From Akkermansia muciniphila (GTDB lineage: Bacteria; Verrucomicrobiota; Verrucomicrobiia; Verrucomicrobiales; Akkermansiaceae), in assembly GCA_945888515.1 (NCBI GenBank), contig CAMDAD010000026.1:1-42507 (forward strand): a DNA stretch of 42,507 bases, in the 5' to 3' direction. A program made the translations under genes and the position numbers. The notes under the pieces were generated by a model that saw nothing but the letters and a program-made list of their open reading frames with translations, ran no database searches and had not been told where the DNA came from. Below, one piece after another: positions 27,505-35,614 of this stretch (positions within the stretch are counted from its first letter, which is position 1; each line of letters opens with the position of its first letter).

Positions 27505-27585
27505 GGCCTGGTTTGGCATGAGGTGGTATCTGTTGCAGTCGATGCTTTGCCGCCCCAGAGTCAGGGAAATTTTTTGCTTCGGCGG

Positions 27586-27614
27586 TTGCGGCGACGGGCA
27601 AAGTATCGCATACT
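27586..27614 (+). promoter_or_regulatory. Possible nadK promoter giving a leaderless message
   Basis: TTGCGG (27586-27591) and CATACT (27609-27614) are separated by 17 bases; each matches four of six consensus bases. The predicted start of transcription falls at about 27621, the GTG start codon of nadK. There is no ribosome binding site. Confidence 0.3.
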
Positions 27615-27620
27615 GACTTG

Positions 27621-28472
27621 GTGAAAGTCGGTATCATGGTGAATGAGCGCAAGGCGGACGCACGTGCTGCCGTTTCCGCGCTGCGGGATGTCTTGCGGTC
27701 GCGTGGGATCGAGGTGCTGCTGCATCATCCGGCGGCTTCTTTGATTTCCTCCACGGATTCCTTCGATGCCTCGGAGCTCGCGGCGCAGAGCGATGTCATC
27801 GCCGTGCTAGGAGGAGACGGCACGATGCTGTCCGCGATGGAAAAACTGGGCAGCACGGACAAACCGGTAGCGGGCATCAACATAGGCACGCTGGGCTTTC
27901 TCACGAGCTGTACGGAAAACGAGCTGGAGCTTTTCGCCGATGCGCTGCTGAGCGGCGATTACCGCACGAGTGAGCGGACCTTGTTGCAGTCGGTGATCCT
28001 CCATGCAGATGGAACGCGGCAGGAGTTTGCCGCCTTGAACGAAGTGGTGCTCGCACGCGGACAAACGGGCAAACTGGTGAGCCTGAGCGCCCGCATCAAT
28101 GGCGAAATTCTCAATCACTATCGCGCGGATGGCTTGATCGTCACCACTCCCACCGGTTCCACGGCCTACAATCTCTCGGCGGGCGGTCCGCTCATCAGTC
28201 CGGACGCGCGGGTGTTTGTGATCACGCCGATTTGTCCGCATTCGTTGAGTTATCGCTCGTTGGTGATCGATGACGCTTCCGAGGTGGAAATCATTCCCGA
28301 GGGCTCGGGCGATGAGCCGATGTTTTTCACCGTGGACGGGCGCGATATCGTGCAGATGTTCGCGGGTAGCCGCATTCAGGTGAAAAAATCGAGTCGCTCA
28401 TTTCATTTGCTGCGACTCAAGAACCGCTCTTTCTATGAAGCGCTGCGTCAGAAGCTCGGCTGGCGCGGATAA
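27621..28472 (+). CDS. nadK: NAD kinase
   Basis: 283 residues. Phosphorylates NAD to NADP in the cytoplasm. Signatures are VLGGDGTMLSA (GGDGT), AGINIGTLGFLT, ALNEVVLARG (NE), YRADGLIVTTPTGSTAYNLSAGGPL and the C-terminal VDGRD. The start is a non-ATG codon: GTG 27621, or TTG 27618 directly before it. The ATG at 27636 would cut the first beta strand (KVGIMVN), so it is less likely. Stands alone, 116 bases after gcvH. Confidence 0.93.
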   Translation: MKVGIMVNERKADARAAVSALRDVLRSRGIEVLLHHPAASLISSTDSFDASELAAQSDVIAVLGGDGTMLSAMEKLGSTDKPVAGINIGTLGFLTSCTENELELFADALLSGDYRTSERTLLQSVILHADGTRQEFAALNEVVLARGQTGKLVSLSARINGEILNHYRADGLIVTTPTGSTAYNLSAGGPLISPDARVFVITPICPHSLSYRSLVIDDASEVEIIPEGSGDEPMFFTVDGRDIVQMFAGSRIQVKKSSRSFHLLRLKNRSFYEALRQKLGWRG

Positions 28473-28526
28473 TTTTCCGCGAGTCACACATTGTGATTGG
28501 AGTTTGCAGGACTCTTTGGTTTGATC

Positions 28527-29822
28527 ATGCGCATGCGCTACAAGGCCATTGATCCTCAACTTTTCATTCGCAATCGTGAAAAACTTCGCGTTCTGCTGCC
28601 GCCTAACAGTATCGTGATCGTGGTGGCCAATGATGTTTATCCCACCAACGCGGATGGCTCCATGCCCTTCAAGCAGAATGCGGATTTGTTCTATCTCTGC
28701 GGCGTCGATCAGGAAGAAACAGCGTTGGTTTTGTTCCCCGATGCGATCGACCCCAAGCAGCGAGAAATCCTGTTTGTCAAAGAGACCAGCGAGCACATCG
28801 CGATCTGGGAAGGCGAAAAACTCAGTAAAGAACAAGCGCGCGCGGCGACGGGAATCGAACGCATCGAGTGGATCACCACGTTTGAGCCGATGCTCCATCA
28901 GCTCATCCCGCAGGCGAACCACATTTTCCTCACGACCAATGAATATCTTCGGGCGCACTTGATCGTGGAAACGGCGAACGACCGCTTCATCAAAAAATGC
29001 CAGCAACGCTACCCCTTGCATCGCTACGAGCGCCTCGCGCCATTGATGCATCAGCTGCGTATCATCAAGGAGCCGCAGGAAATCGCCATTATGCAGCACG
29101 CATGCGATATCACGGAGTCGGGCTTCCGCCGCTTGCTATCGTTCGTCAAACCCGGCGTGGGCGAGTGGGAAGTGGAAGCGGAATTACTGCACGAGTTCGT
29201 GCGTCGCGGTTCGCGCGGCTTCGCTTATCAGCCTATCATCGGCTCCGGCAAAAATGCCTGCGTGCTCCACTACATCACTAACGAAGCCGTTTGCCAGGAT
29301 GGTGACATGCTTTTGTTAGATGTGGCTGCGGAATACGCCGGCTGGGCCTCCGACCTCACACGCACGATCCCCGTCAACGGCCGATTCACCAAACGGCAGC
29401 GTGCCGTGTATGATGCGGTGCTGCGTGTCCTGCGCGGTGCCAATGAAATTCTGCGCCCCGGCAACACGCCCGCGCTCTATCAGCAACAGGTGCTGGAGTT
29501 GATGGAAAAGGAACTGGTCGATCTCGGATTGATTGAGATGAAAGAAGCGAAAAAACAAGGTCCGGACAAACCGTTGGTGAAGAAATACTTCATGCACGGC
29601 ACCTCGCATCATCTCGGGCTCGATGTGCACGACGTTTTCCCTCCGCATCAGCCGTTCGGCGTGGGTATGGTCTTCACCATCGAGCCGGGCATTTACATTC
29701 GCGAGGAAAATATGGGCATCCGTTTGGAAAACGACGTGGTCATTGGCGAGACTAGCAACTTCGATCTCATGGGCAAGATCCCCATCGAGGCCGAAGAAAT
29801 TGAAGCGTTGATGAATGGGTGA
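28527..29822 (+). CDS. Xaa-Pro aminopeptidase (aminopeptidase P family, PepP-like)
   Basis: 431-residue metallopeptidase that removes the N-terminal residue before proline. The N-terminal AMP_N domain (about 1-150; QNADLFYLCGVDQEETALVL) is followed by the pita-bread catalytic domain with the five metal ligands in LLLDVAAEYAGWASDLTRTI (two Asp), MHGTSHHLGLDVHD (His), FTIEPGIYI (Glu) and GIRLENDVV (Glu). ATG 28527 is used; ATG 28533 and a TTG at 28497 are alternatives. No clear terminator follows; 29823-29974 holds nothing recognisable. Confidence 0.93.
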   Translation: MRMRYKAIDPQLFIRNREKLRVLLPPNSIVIVVANDVYPTNADGSMPFKQNADLFYLCGVDQEETALVLFPDAIDPKQREILFVKETSEHIAIWEGEKLSKEQARAATGIERIEWITTFEPMLHQLIPQANHIFLTTNEYLRAHLIVETANDRFIKKCQQRYPLHRYERLAPLMHQLRIIKEPQEIAIMQHACDITESGFRRLLSFVKPGVGEWEVEAELLHEFVRRGSRGFAYQPIIGSGKNACVLHYITNEAVCQDGDMLLLDVAAEYAGWASDLTRTIPVNGRFTKRQRAVYDAVLRVLRGANEILRPGNTPALYQQQVLELMEKELVDLGLIEMKEAKKQGPDKPLVKKYFMHGTSHHLGLDVHDVFPPHQPFGVGMVFTIEPGIYIREENMGIRLENDVVIGETSNFDLMGKIPIEAEEIEALMNG

Positions 29823-29974
29823 TTTTGTTACCTGCGGCACCAACTAGGAAGTTCACTGGATATCCCCTCGGTGGTGAATACCCATTCTCCCCGTGAGGCC
29901 GATCAAATTACGGCATCATTCCTTTTTCCCGAGCCACTCGGTCCCTCAGCCATTTTCTTTGCGGGAATCATCCC

Positions 29975-30490
29975 CTAGGGCAGATCATCCTCATCGCCCG
30001 GAACAGGCGGGATGAGATCCTCGCGTTGCAACAAACGCTCGAGATCGAGGTCGTCGAGTAGGTCTTCTGGAGTCCGCTGAACGATCATTGCGTAGGGCAT
30101 GATGCGATCGAGCTCGGCGATGGCGCAATGCACCATGGACGTGATGATATCGGCATCGTAGCGCTCTTTTTCGAAAAGATTGGTGATGCGGAAAACGAGG
30201 AATTGGCGATCGAGATCATATTCAAATGATCCGAGATTGAGATATTTGTTTGCGCGACAGAGTAGCTCTAACAGCGGTGCGACATGGTCATCGCCAATGG
30301 GCAGCGGACTTTCCCCCACGACGGCTAGCGCGTTGATGGGCGTGTAAGATTGCGCATGTAGCTGGATGCGAGTGTGATGAGCGGAAAACGAGGCACGGAT
30401 CACATCGCGACCCTCGAGGAGTTCGCAGTGCCAGCCGTTGTTGCCAAAGACGGATTCGACCGAGAGAATTTGCAGAGATGGAGGACGCAT
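29975..30490 (-). CDS. YbjN-like domain protein
   Basis: 171 residues. The pattern of the YbjN / type III chaperone-like fold is visible: an N-terminal helix-strand (LQILSVESVFGNNGWHCELL), LLELLCRANKYLNLGSFEYD, DRQFLVFRITNLF, then a long helix and a C-terminal acidic tail (DLDLERLLQRED and DEDD). These proteins are thought to be adaptors or chaperones, often of unknown partner. Start at ATG 30490, giving a 2-base gap from the upstream membrane protein gene and thus an operon. The family call is by pattern, not search. Confidence 0.62.
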   Translation of the reverse strand: MRPPSLQILSVESVFGNNGWHCELLEGRDVIRASFSAHHTRIQLHAQSYTPINALAVVGESPLPIGDDHVAPLLELLCRANKYLNLGSFEYDLDRQFLVFRITNLFEKERYDADIITSMVHCAIAELDRIMPYAMIVQRTPEDLLDDLDLERLLQREDLIPPVPGDEDDLP

Positions 30491-30492
30491 GA

Positions 30493-30999
30493 TCAGAGAG
30501 TGGGTGAGGCGGTGGCGCGTTGGGCAGCTAGGGAGGTGACCAAGGCACGCAGCAATTCGCGCTGGGCGGGTAGTATAGGTGCAAGCGAAACCATCACGCC
30601 AGCGGATTTTTCGGCGGTGTAATGGATGAGTAGCCGGCGGAGATTCTGGTCGCACTCGACTGAATCGATCACCGACCACAGCACGAGCTGCATGTTTGCC
30701 TCAGGGCGGAATAATGGGAAAATCTCGATACCCAGCGGAGTGAAGATCAGGTAGGCGTGGCGAATGCACCGCACCGCCAGCCGCAGCATCACCCAAGCAC
30801 CGAACAAGGGAAATAAAGCTGTCCACAGATACCCTTCCCATCGAGGTGCTTCGAATTCAGTTCCTTGTGTCGCCAGCACCACCACCCCCAGAGCCAGCGC
30901 CAGCAAAAACGCGGCCAGTACCAGAAACAGACGTCCCTGCGTCGCCCGCGTGAAGCGCACTTCTTTTTCCGGTGAGGCGAGTGGTTTGGGAGTGGCCAT
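30493..30999 (-). CDS. Two-helix membrane protein with a PH-like cytoplasmic domain
   Basis: 168 residues from ATG 30999 (a start at 31023 adds eight). Residues about 22-44 and 60-80 are hydrophobic helices. The C-terminal half contains HAYLIFTPLGIEIFPLF, VLWSVIDSVECD and RRLLIHYTAEKSAGVMVSL, a run of strands like those of bacterial PH-domain membrane proteins (YdbS/YcxB type), followed by an amphipathic helix. I am not certain of the family. It is 2 bases ahead of the YbjN-like gene. Confidence 0.58.
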   Translation of the reverse strand: MATPKPLASPEKEVRFTRATQGRLFLVLAAFLLALALGVVVLATQGTEFEAPRWEGYLWTALFPLFGAWVMLRLAVRCIRHAYLIFTPLGIEIFPLFRPEANMQLVLWSVIDSVECDQNLRRLLIHYTAEKSAGVMVSLAPILPAQRELLRALVTSLAAQRATASPTL

Positions 31000-31150
31000 A
31001 ACTTGTGGTGAGGGCTTGAGCATTCACAGATCGCGGGTCGGGTCAATGCCATGATTGCAATCATGTGCGCGTTCATTCGCACCGATTGGAAAAAACGACG
31101 GAATTTCTTATCGCCAATCACAGCCGACAGGTTAGGATGCGACCGTCACC

Positions 31151-31585
31151 ATGGACTGGCTCACTTCTGAATTGTTTTGGTTTCTGTTAGGATTCTGCTT
31201 GCTCGTCGCCGAGTTTGTCTTGCCTGGCATCATCATTGTATTTTTCGGTATCGGTGCATGGATCGCCGCGCTGACGACATGGCTCGGCCTGACCGAGAGT
31301 GCTGCTTCGCAAAACATCGTGTTCGTGATCTCCTCTGTGATTCTGCTTTTTGTGCTGCGCCATCGTTTCAAAAAAGCTTTTATGGGAACTTTTACGAACG
31401 ACACTGTGGAAGACGAATACACAGGAAAAGAAGCGCGCACACTCACTGACATCGATGACCAACAGGGCAAAATTGAGATGAAAGGTGCGGAGTGGAATGC
31501 TCGCTCCATCGCGCCTATCGCCGCCAACGCTTGGGTGATCATCGAGCGCCGCGAAGGTCTTACCCTACACGTCCGTCCCCGCTAA
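31151..31585 (+). CDS. NfeD-like membrane protein
   Basis: 144 residues. Two or three hydrophobic helices (about 8-45 and 52-70) precede a C-terminal soluble OB-fold domain (about 85-142: YTGKEARTLTDIDDQQGKIE, AEWNARS, VIIERREGLTLHV), which is the short NfeD1b layout. NfeD proteins without the protease domain partner with SPFH/stomatin proteins. The SPFH gene follows after 24 bases, as usual. Confidence 0.88.
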   Translation: MDWLTSELFWFLLGFCLLVAEFVLPGIIIVFFGIGAWIAALTTWLGLTESAASQNIVFVISSVILLFVLRHRFKKAFMGTFTNDTVEDEYTGKEARTLTDIDDQQGKIEMKGAEWNARSIAPIAANAWVIIERREGLTLHVRPR

Positions 31586-31609
31586 TCTCCCCGACAAACA
31601 ACACATATC

Positions 31610-32614
31610 ATGAACGCATCATTCCTTATCCTCGCTAACACCGGAGTCACGATCGTCTCGCTCGGTCTCGTCATTTTGGTCATCGTCGCCTTGGTCAAAA
31701 CGGCAAAAATCGTGCCGCAGCGCACGGCCTACGTGATCGAACGACTCGGGAAATACCATCGCACGCTCGATGCCGGATTCCACATCCTCATTCCTTTCAT
31801 CGATCGCGTCGCCTACCGGCACTCGCTCAAGGAAATGGCGATGGATGTGCCGCCGCAGATGTGCATTACCAAGGACAACATTGCGATTGAGATCGACGGT
31901 ATCCTTTACATGCAGGTGTTGGATCCCAAGCTCGCCTCGTACGGTATCGACAACTATTACTACGCCGCCTCGCAGCTCGCGCAGACGACCTTGCGTTCGG
32001 AAATTGGCAAGCTGGAGCTCGATAAAACGTTCGAGGAGCGCGATACCATGAACGCCAGCGTGATCACTGCACTCGACAAAGCCTCCGAGTCCTGGGGCCT
32101 GAAAATTACGCGTTACGAAATCGCCAACATCAAGCCGCCGCAATCGGTGCAGGACGCGCTGGAAAAACAAATGCGTGCTGAGCGTGAGCGACGCTCGCAG
32201 ATCGCACTTTCCGAAGGTCAGCGTGAGGCGCAGATCAACGTTGCCGAAGGTCAGAAGCAGGACACCATCAAGCACTCGGAAGCGCTCAAGCTGAAGCAAA
32301 TCAACGAAGCCGAAGGTAAGGCCCGTGAGATCGAGTTGCTTGCTGTCGCCACCGCACAAGGCATCCGTCAAATCGCCGATGCCATCATGCAACCCGGCGG
32401 CAAAGAAGCCGTGAACTTGCGCGTGGCGGAGCAGTATGTGATCCAGTTTGGCAATCTCGCCAAAACGAACAACACGATGATCATTCCATCGAATCTCAGC
32501 GACATCGGCGGCACCGTGGCCAGCATTTCCAAAGTGCTAGAGAACCTCAAATCCTCGGGGACCGTAACGCCCACCGCCGCAACCCCACCACCCGTGCCGC
32601 ACTGGCAGGGGTAA
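31610..32614 (+). CDS. SPFH/stomatin-like membrane protein (QmcA/paraslipin type)
   Basis: 334 residues. One N-terminal membrane helix (about 10-32), then the SPFH domain (about 35-200; KIVPQRTAYVIERLGKY, RTLDAGFHILIPFID, ITKDNIAIEIDGILYMQV), a long charged coiled coil (about 200-245, rich in Glu/Lys/Gln) and a Pro-rich C-terminus. These proteins form large membrane-microdomain cages, often with FtsH or an NfeD partner. The upstream NfeD-like gene supports this. Converges with the ubiE/menG gene 12 bases away. Confidence 0.92.
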   Translation: MNASFLILANTGVTIVSLGLVILVIVALVKTAKIVPQRTAYVIERLGKYHRTLDAGFHILIPFIDRVAYRHSLKEMAMDVPPQMCITKDNIAIEIDGILYMQVLDPKLASYGIDNYYYAASQLAQTTLRSEIGKLELDKTFEERDTMNASVITALDKASESWGLKITRYEIANIKPPQSVQDALEKQMRAERERRSQIALSEGQREAQINVAEGQKQDTIKHSEALKLKQINEAEGKAREIELLAVATAQGIRQIADAIMQPGGKEAVNLRVAEQYVIQFGNLAKTNNTMIIPSNLSDIGGTVASISKVLENLKSSGTVTPTAATPPPVPHWQG

Positions 32615-32626
32615 GGCGCATCGTTT

Positions 32627-33325
32627 CTATTTTGTCGCCACATACAGACTCACCACGCCGAAGGTCAGTTCCTCGACCTCGGCGTTGGCGAATCCGTTAT
32701 CGCGCATGAGTTGGCACATGGCATCACCTTGCGGGAATTGTTCAATCGAAGCGCCGAGATACTCGTAGGCGTCTTTTTCCTGAGTGAGATAGCCGGCGAT
32801 TTTCGGAAGCACGTTGTGCAGATACCAGCGGTAGGGGGCTCGCAGTGGGCCTGTGGGTAGCGAAAAATCCAGCACCACCAAACGACCGCCCGGCTCTAGC
32901 ACCCGCGCCATTTCACGCAGAGCGGCGGGGTAATCCGCCATGTTGCGCAGACCGAAGGCAACCGTGACCACATCGTAGCTAGCATCGGCAAAGGGCAGGC
33001 GCAGGGCATCGGCGACCATCGTCTGCGGCAGACCACGGGCAGAAGCGTGAGCGAGCATTTCCGCGCAAAAATCCGTGGCCATGATGGACAAACCGGGGCA
33101 GGTGTCCTGAATTTCCAGTGCCAGATCTCCGGTGCCGCTGGCGACATCGAGCATCTTGCGTGCCTTCCAGTTACGGATTTTCCAAGCCACCCGCTTGCGC
33201 CACCAGATATCCATGCCCCCGCTCATCACGTGATTGGCCATCACATAGCGATCCGCAATGCGGGCGAAGGCGTCTTTGACATATACAGCATCAGGCACAC
33301 CTCTCCGTAGCGCAGATCTGCTCAC
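32627..33325 (-). CDS. UbiE/MenG methyltransferase (quinone biosynthesis)
   Basis: 232 residues. C-methyltransferase of demethylmenaquinone and/or 2-polyprenyl-benzoquinol. The N-terminal VKDAFARIADRYVMANHVMS corresponds to the family's VxxMFxxIAxRYDxxNxxxS, the SAM motif is MLDVASGTGDLALE, and VAFGLRNMADYPAALREMAR and LEPGGRLVVLDFS are family hallmarks. The canonical Asp of RYD is Val-Met here. The start codon is GTG at 33325; a second GTG nine codons later is possible. Menaquinone is the likelier substrate if this is a Verrucomicrobium. Confidence 0.9.
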   Translation of the reverse strand: MSRSALRRGVPDAVYVKDAFARIADRYVMANHVMSGGMDIWWRKRVAWKIRNWKARKMLDVASGTGDLALEIQDTCPGLSIMATDFCAEMLAHASARGLPQTMVADALRLPFADASYDVVTVAFGLRNMADYPAALREMARVLEPGGRLVVLDFSLPTGPLRAPYRWYLHNVLPKIAGYLTQEKDAYEYLGASIEQFPQGDAMCQLMRDNGFANAEVEELTFGVVSLYVATK

Positions 33326-33367
33326 TTGGCAAGGAGAAGGGCGGAATGAGACGCTCCGATCCTACGC

Positions 33368-34264
33368 TTATTTGATCGTTTGTGGCGTGAGCGTTTTTTG
33401 ATAGTCTAACAAAAGTTTCTCCGATTGTTCTTCCGCTTGTGGCAGAGGAAGGCCAGCGGGGACGCCGGGGCGGATGTGGCGGGTTTTGGTAAGCCAGGCG
33501 TGCTTCAGCAGGGCATTGCGTTGCGAGAGAATGTTCAGGGCTTCGCCCTCGGCCATAACGGGCGTGCCGGGAAGTTTCCAAAGCGACCACAATTGGTTGA
33601 CGATGGAGGTGGCGATGAAGTCATGCCCTTGCGGACCGGGGTGAACTTTGTCGCCTGCGAAGACGAAGCTGGGATTTTTTTGCTTCGCCTCAGCGATCGC
33701 CGTGCGGAGATCGGGTCGGATATCGATGACCTGCCAACCCTTTTGCGAGAGCAACCATGCGGCCTGCGCATCGAGCACGACATCGTAGCGTTGCGGGTCT
33801 TGCGAAGGATGATCCGCATCGTGTAGTGCTGCGGTGATGGCCACGAAAGTGCCTCCCCGTTTTTCGACCGCGTCTTTCAGGCGCCCCATGCCGTCCTGGA
33901 AGGCTTTTTGGCGGGTGTCATCGAGTGGTAGGTAAATGCCATCGTTCATGCCGTAACAGGCGAGAACATGGGTCGGTTTGAACTCCTGCAAGATGCGCTC
34001 CAACCGCTCGTGCAGACAAGGGCGGGGAAATTTTCCCCCGGCGTGTCCTTTTTCTGATAGACCGGACACCGTCTCGCTGGACAAGCCGAAATTGACAATG
34101 ACCGCATCCGCGAAGGACGGTGTGGAGCGCAGGGCAGACTCCACCAAGGTGGGCCAGCGACCACCGTAGGCGATACTGTCGCCGAGAATCGCCACGCGCG
34201 CCTGAGAAGCCTGCGAGGCAAGGGTGGAGAAGATGGTGAAAAGAATCGACAGAAAGGTTTTCAT
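33368..34264 (-). CDS. Secreted SGNH/GDSL-family esterase
   Basis: 298 residues with a cleavable signal peptide (about 1-22, SILFTIFSTLASQASQA). All four SGNH blocks are visible: GDS with Ser30 (VAILGDSIAYGG), Gly60 (NFGLSSETVSG), GMND with Asn107 (105-108), and Asp205-xx-His208 (DKVHPGPQGH). This fold includes polysaccharide acetylesterases, lysophospholipases and others; substrate cannot be told. The region after 225 is extra helix. It is 9 bases downstream of the glutaredoxin gene. Confidence 0.85.
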   Translation of the reverse strand: MKTFLSILFTIFSTLASQASQARVAILGDSIAYGGRWPTLVESALRSTPSFADAVIVNFGLSSETVSGLSEKGHAGGKFPRPCLHERLERILQEFKPTHVLACYGMNDGIYLPLDDTRQKAFQDGMGRLKDAVEKRGGTFVAITAALHDADHPSQDPQRYDVVLDAQAAWLLSQKGWQVIDIRPDLRTAIAEAKQKNPSFVFAGDKVHPGPQGHDFIATSIVNQLWSLWKLPGTPVMAEGEALNILSQRNALLKHAWLTKTRHIRPGVPAGLPLPQAEEQSEKLLLDYQKTLTPQTIK

Positions 34265-34273
34265 GGAAATCTG

Positions 34274-34516
34274 TTAGGAATTCACTTTGCGCAAAAACGG
34301 CACCAGTTCGTCCACGCCGAAGTCCGCTAGCACCGTGCCGTGCCAGTCGAGCGTGGGCGCCTTGCTCTGACCTGACAGTGCCACCATTTCCGCCATCGCC
34401 TCGCGATTGCCGCTGACGACTACAGTTTCATAATCGATACGCTGGCGATCGAGATAATCGATGACATCATCGCACCAAGGGCAACCGACTTTGATATAGA
34501 GAATGGGTAGGGACAT
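34274..34516 (-). CDS. Glutaredoxin-like protein
   Basis: 80 residues with the thioredoxin fold of small glutaredoxins. The dithiol active site is CPWC (residues 12-15 in IKVGCPWCDDVIDYL). The usual cis-Pro lies in SKAPTLDW, and the usual GG of glutaredoxins is replaced by FGVDEL. It probably reduces disulfides or glutathione-mixed disulfides in the cytoplasm. The spacing suggests co-transcription with the SGNH esterase gene. Confidence 0.85.
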   Translation of the reverse strand: MSLPILYIKVGCPWCDDVIDYLDRQRIDYETVVVSGNREAMAEMVALSGQSKAPTLDWHGTVLADFGVDELVPFLRKVNS

Positions 34517-34524
34517 GATTTGAT

Positions 34525-35079
34525 TTAGCTTTGTAATTGATCTAGTAGGTGAGTAGCGAACTCGGGCAGAAACTTTCCTAAATCGATCAGATGATCCTCC
34601 ACTGTCAATCCTCGTTTTTGAGAAATGCCGCCGATTTGGTCCATCACATGCAGAGGTTCTAACTCAAAAAGCATGAGTAAATAATCTTGAGGATGGATGG
34701 CGATGATTTGCCAAGGAGCGAGTGCTTGCGTTTGAAAGTCTTTCAGATTGAAAGTCAGAATCACTTCCGCCTTGCTCTGTATGGCGCAAGCCAAAACATG
34801 ACGGTCCTTGGGATCGTTGGTGCACTGATCCATCATGTGCTCATAACCGGCGACAAGTGATTCAGGAAATGCGGCGCGCAATTGCCTTTGAAAACTCTCC
34901 GCGATCCTCTCAGGCCAGCCAAGATGCAGGATCTGAGTTTTGCGCGTTTCGGTCAAAATGATTTCGCTCCATAGTGGTAGATCGAGGCGAGGCTTTTCCG
35001 CGAGTAAGAGAAGAAGATTGGCCACTCCATAGTTAGCGAGCACGCATGCATCTAACACCACCTTGAAGTCTGCCCTCAT
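34525..35079 (-). CDS. PIN-domain ribonuclease toxin (VapC-like)
   Basis: 184 residues. The PIN fold is indicated by VVLDACVLANYG with Asp10, an acidic residue in WSEIILTET (Glu39 or Glu44), NDPKDRHVLACAI with Asp89 and Asp92, and ILTFNLKDF with Asp114: the acidic cluster binding the metals that cut RNA. It is longer than classic VapC (about 130) and matches the PIN_3 type. The gene lies 5 bases after an HTH gene, the normal antitoxin-toxin layout. Activity is inferred. Confidence 0.85.
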   Translation of the reverse strand: MRADFKVVLDACVLANYGVANLLLLLAEKPRLDLPLWSEIILTETRKTQILHLGWPERIAESFQRQLRAAFPESLVAGYEHMMDQCTNDPKDRHVLACAIQSKAEVILTFNLKDFQTQALAPWQIIAIHPQDYLLMLFELEPLHVMDQIGGISQKRGLTVEDHLIDLGKFLPEFATHLLDQLQS

Positions 35080-35084
35080 GAGTT

Positions 35085-35531
35085 CTAGGCTGGCTCGGGA
35101 AAATACAAACCTGCCTCGATGACTTCATCAGTCAACTGATCGATGCACTCGCGCCGATTGCGGTCGCGTTTTTTCTCGTAATCAAGCAGATCCTTGAACG
35201 TCACACGGCGGTGGGTGCCTACGCGATGAAACGGAATTTCGCCTTTCTCCAAGAGATCGACGAAAAACTGCCGCGACATACCGAGGTAATCCGCTGCCGC
35301 CTGCGTAGTGAAAGCCTCATCCTCTGGCAGCATGACGATGGCCTTACGTTCCGACATGAGACGCACAATCCGAGAAAAGTGTTGATAGAGCGCTGCTGGA
35401 ATCTCCAACTGATTCCCCAAGCGATCCGTCAGCAGGATGTGTCCGGAGCTGGCGAAAAACTTCGCCATTTTTTCCAATTCCTCAGCAGGAATCATGGACG
35501 GATCGAGACGATTGTTGCGAGTGGTGATCAT
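35085..35531 (-). CDS. Excisionase-type HTH protein, probable antitoxin
   Basis: 148 residues. An N-terminal region (1-70) of unknown fold includes ILLTDRLGNQLEIPAALYQH, which resembles an AbrB-like or Phd-like dimerisation segment. The C-terminal part (about 74-122) is a winged HTH of the MerR/excisionase type: FTTQAAADYLGMSRQFFVDL, then GEIPFHRVGTHRRVTFKDLL. It precedes the PIN toxin by 5 bases. It likely neutralises the toxin and represses the operon through the repeats at 35578-35613. The tail ends in FPEPA. Confidence 0.8.
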   Translation of the reverse strand: MITTRNNRLDPSMIPAEELEKMAKFFASSGHILLTDRLGNQLEIPAALYQHFSRIVRLMSERKAIVMLPEDEAFTTQAAADYLGMSRQFFVDLLEKGEIPFHRVGTHRRVTFKDLLDYEKKRDRNRRECIDQLTDEVIEAGLYFPEPA

Positions 35532-35571
35532 GTTAAATGAATAAGTAGAAAAACGCTAACACGGTCACTAG

Positions 35572-35613
35572 ATTATGCAAGCCATATTCGCTATATCCGC
35601 TACAATCGCCATA
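35572..35613 (-). promoter_or_regulatory. Candidate operator/promoter of the PIN-HTH module
   Basis: Read on the minus strand, four adjacent 9-bp units run TATGGCGAT, TGTAGCGGA, TATAGCGAA, TATGGCTTG (35613 down to 35578), fitting the consensus TATRGCGRA. They are followed at once by CATAAT (35577-35572), a five-of-six -10 box. Transcription would start near 35565, about 34 bases before the ATG at 35531. Repeats next to the promoter of a toxin-antitoxin operon are expected for autoregulation by the antitoxin. Confidence 0.5.
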
Positions 35614-35614
35614 C

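Noticed and set aside
29823-29974. Possible RNA gene or terminator after the aminopeptidase P gene
   Set aside because: No stable hairpin with a T-run and no tRNA-like or other RNA pattern was found.
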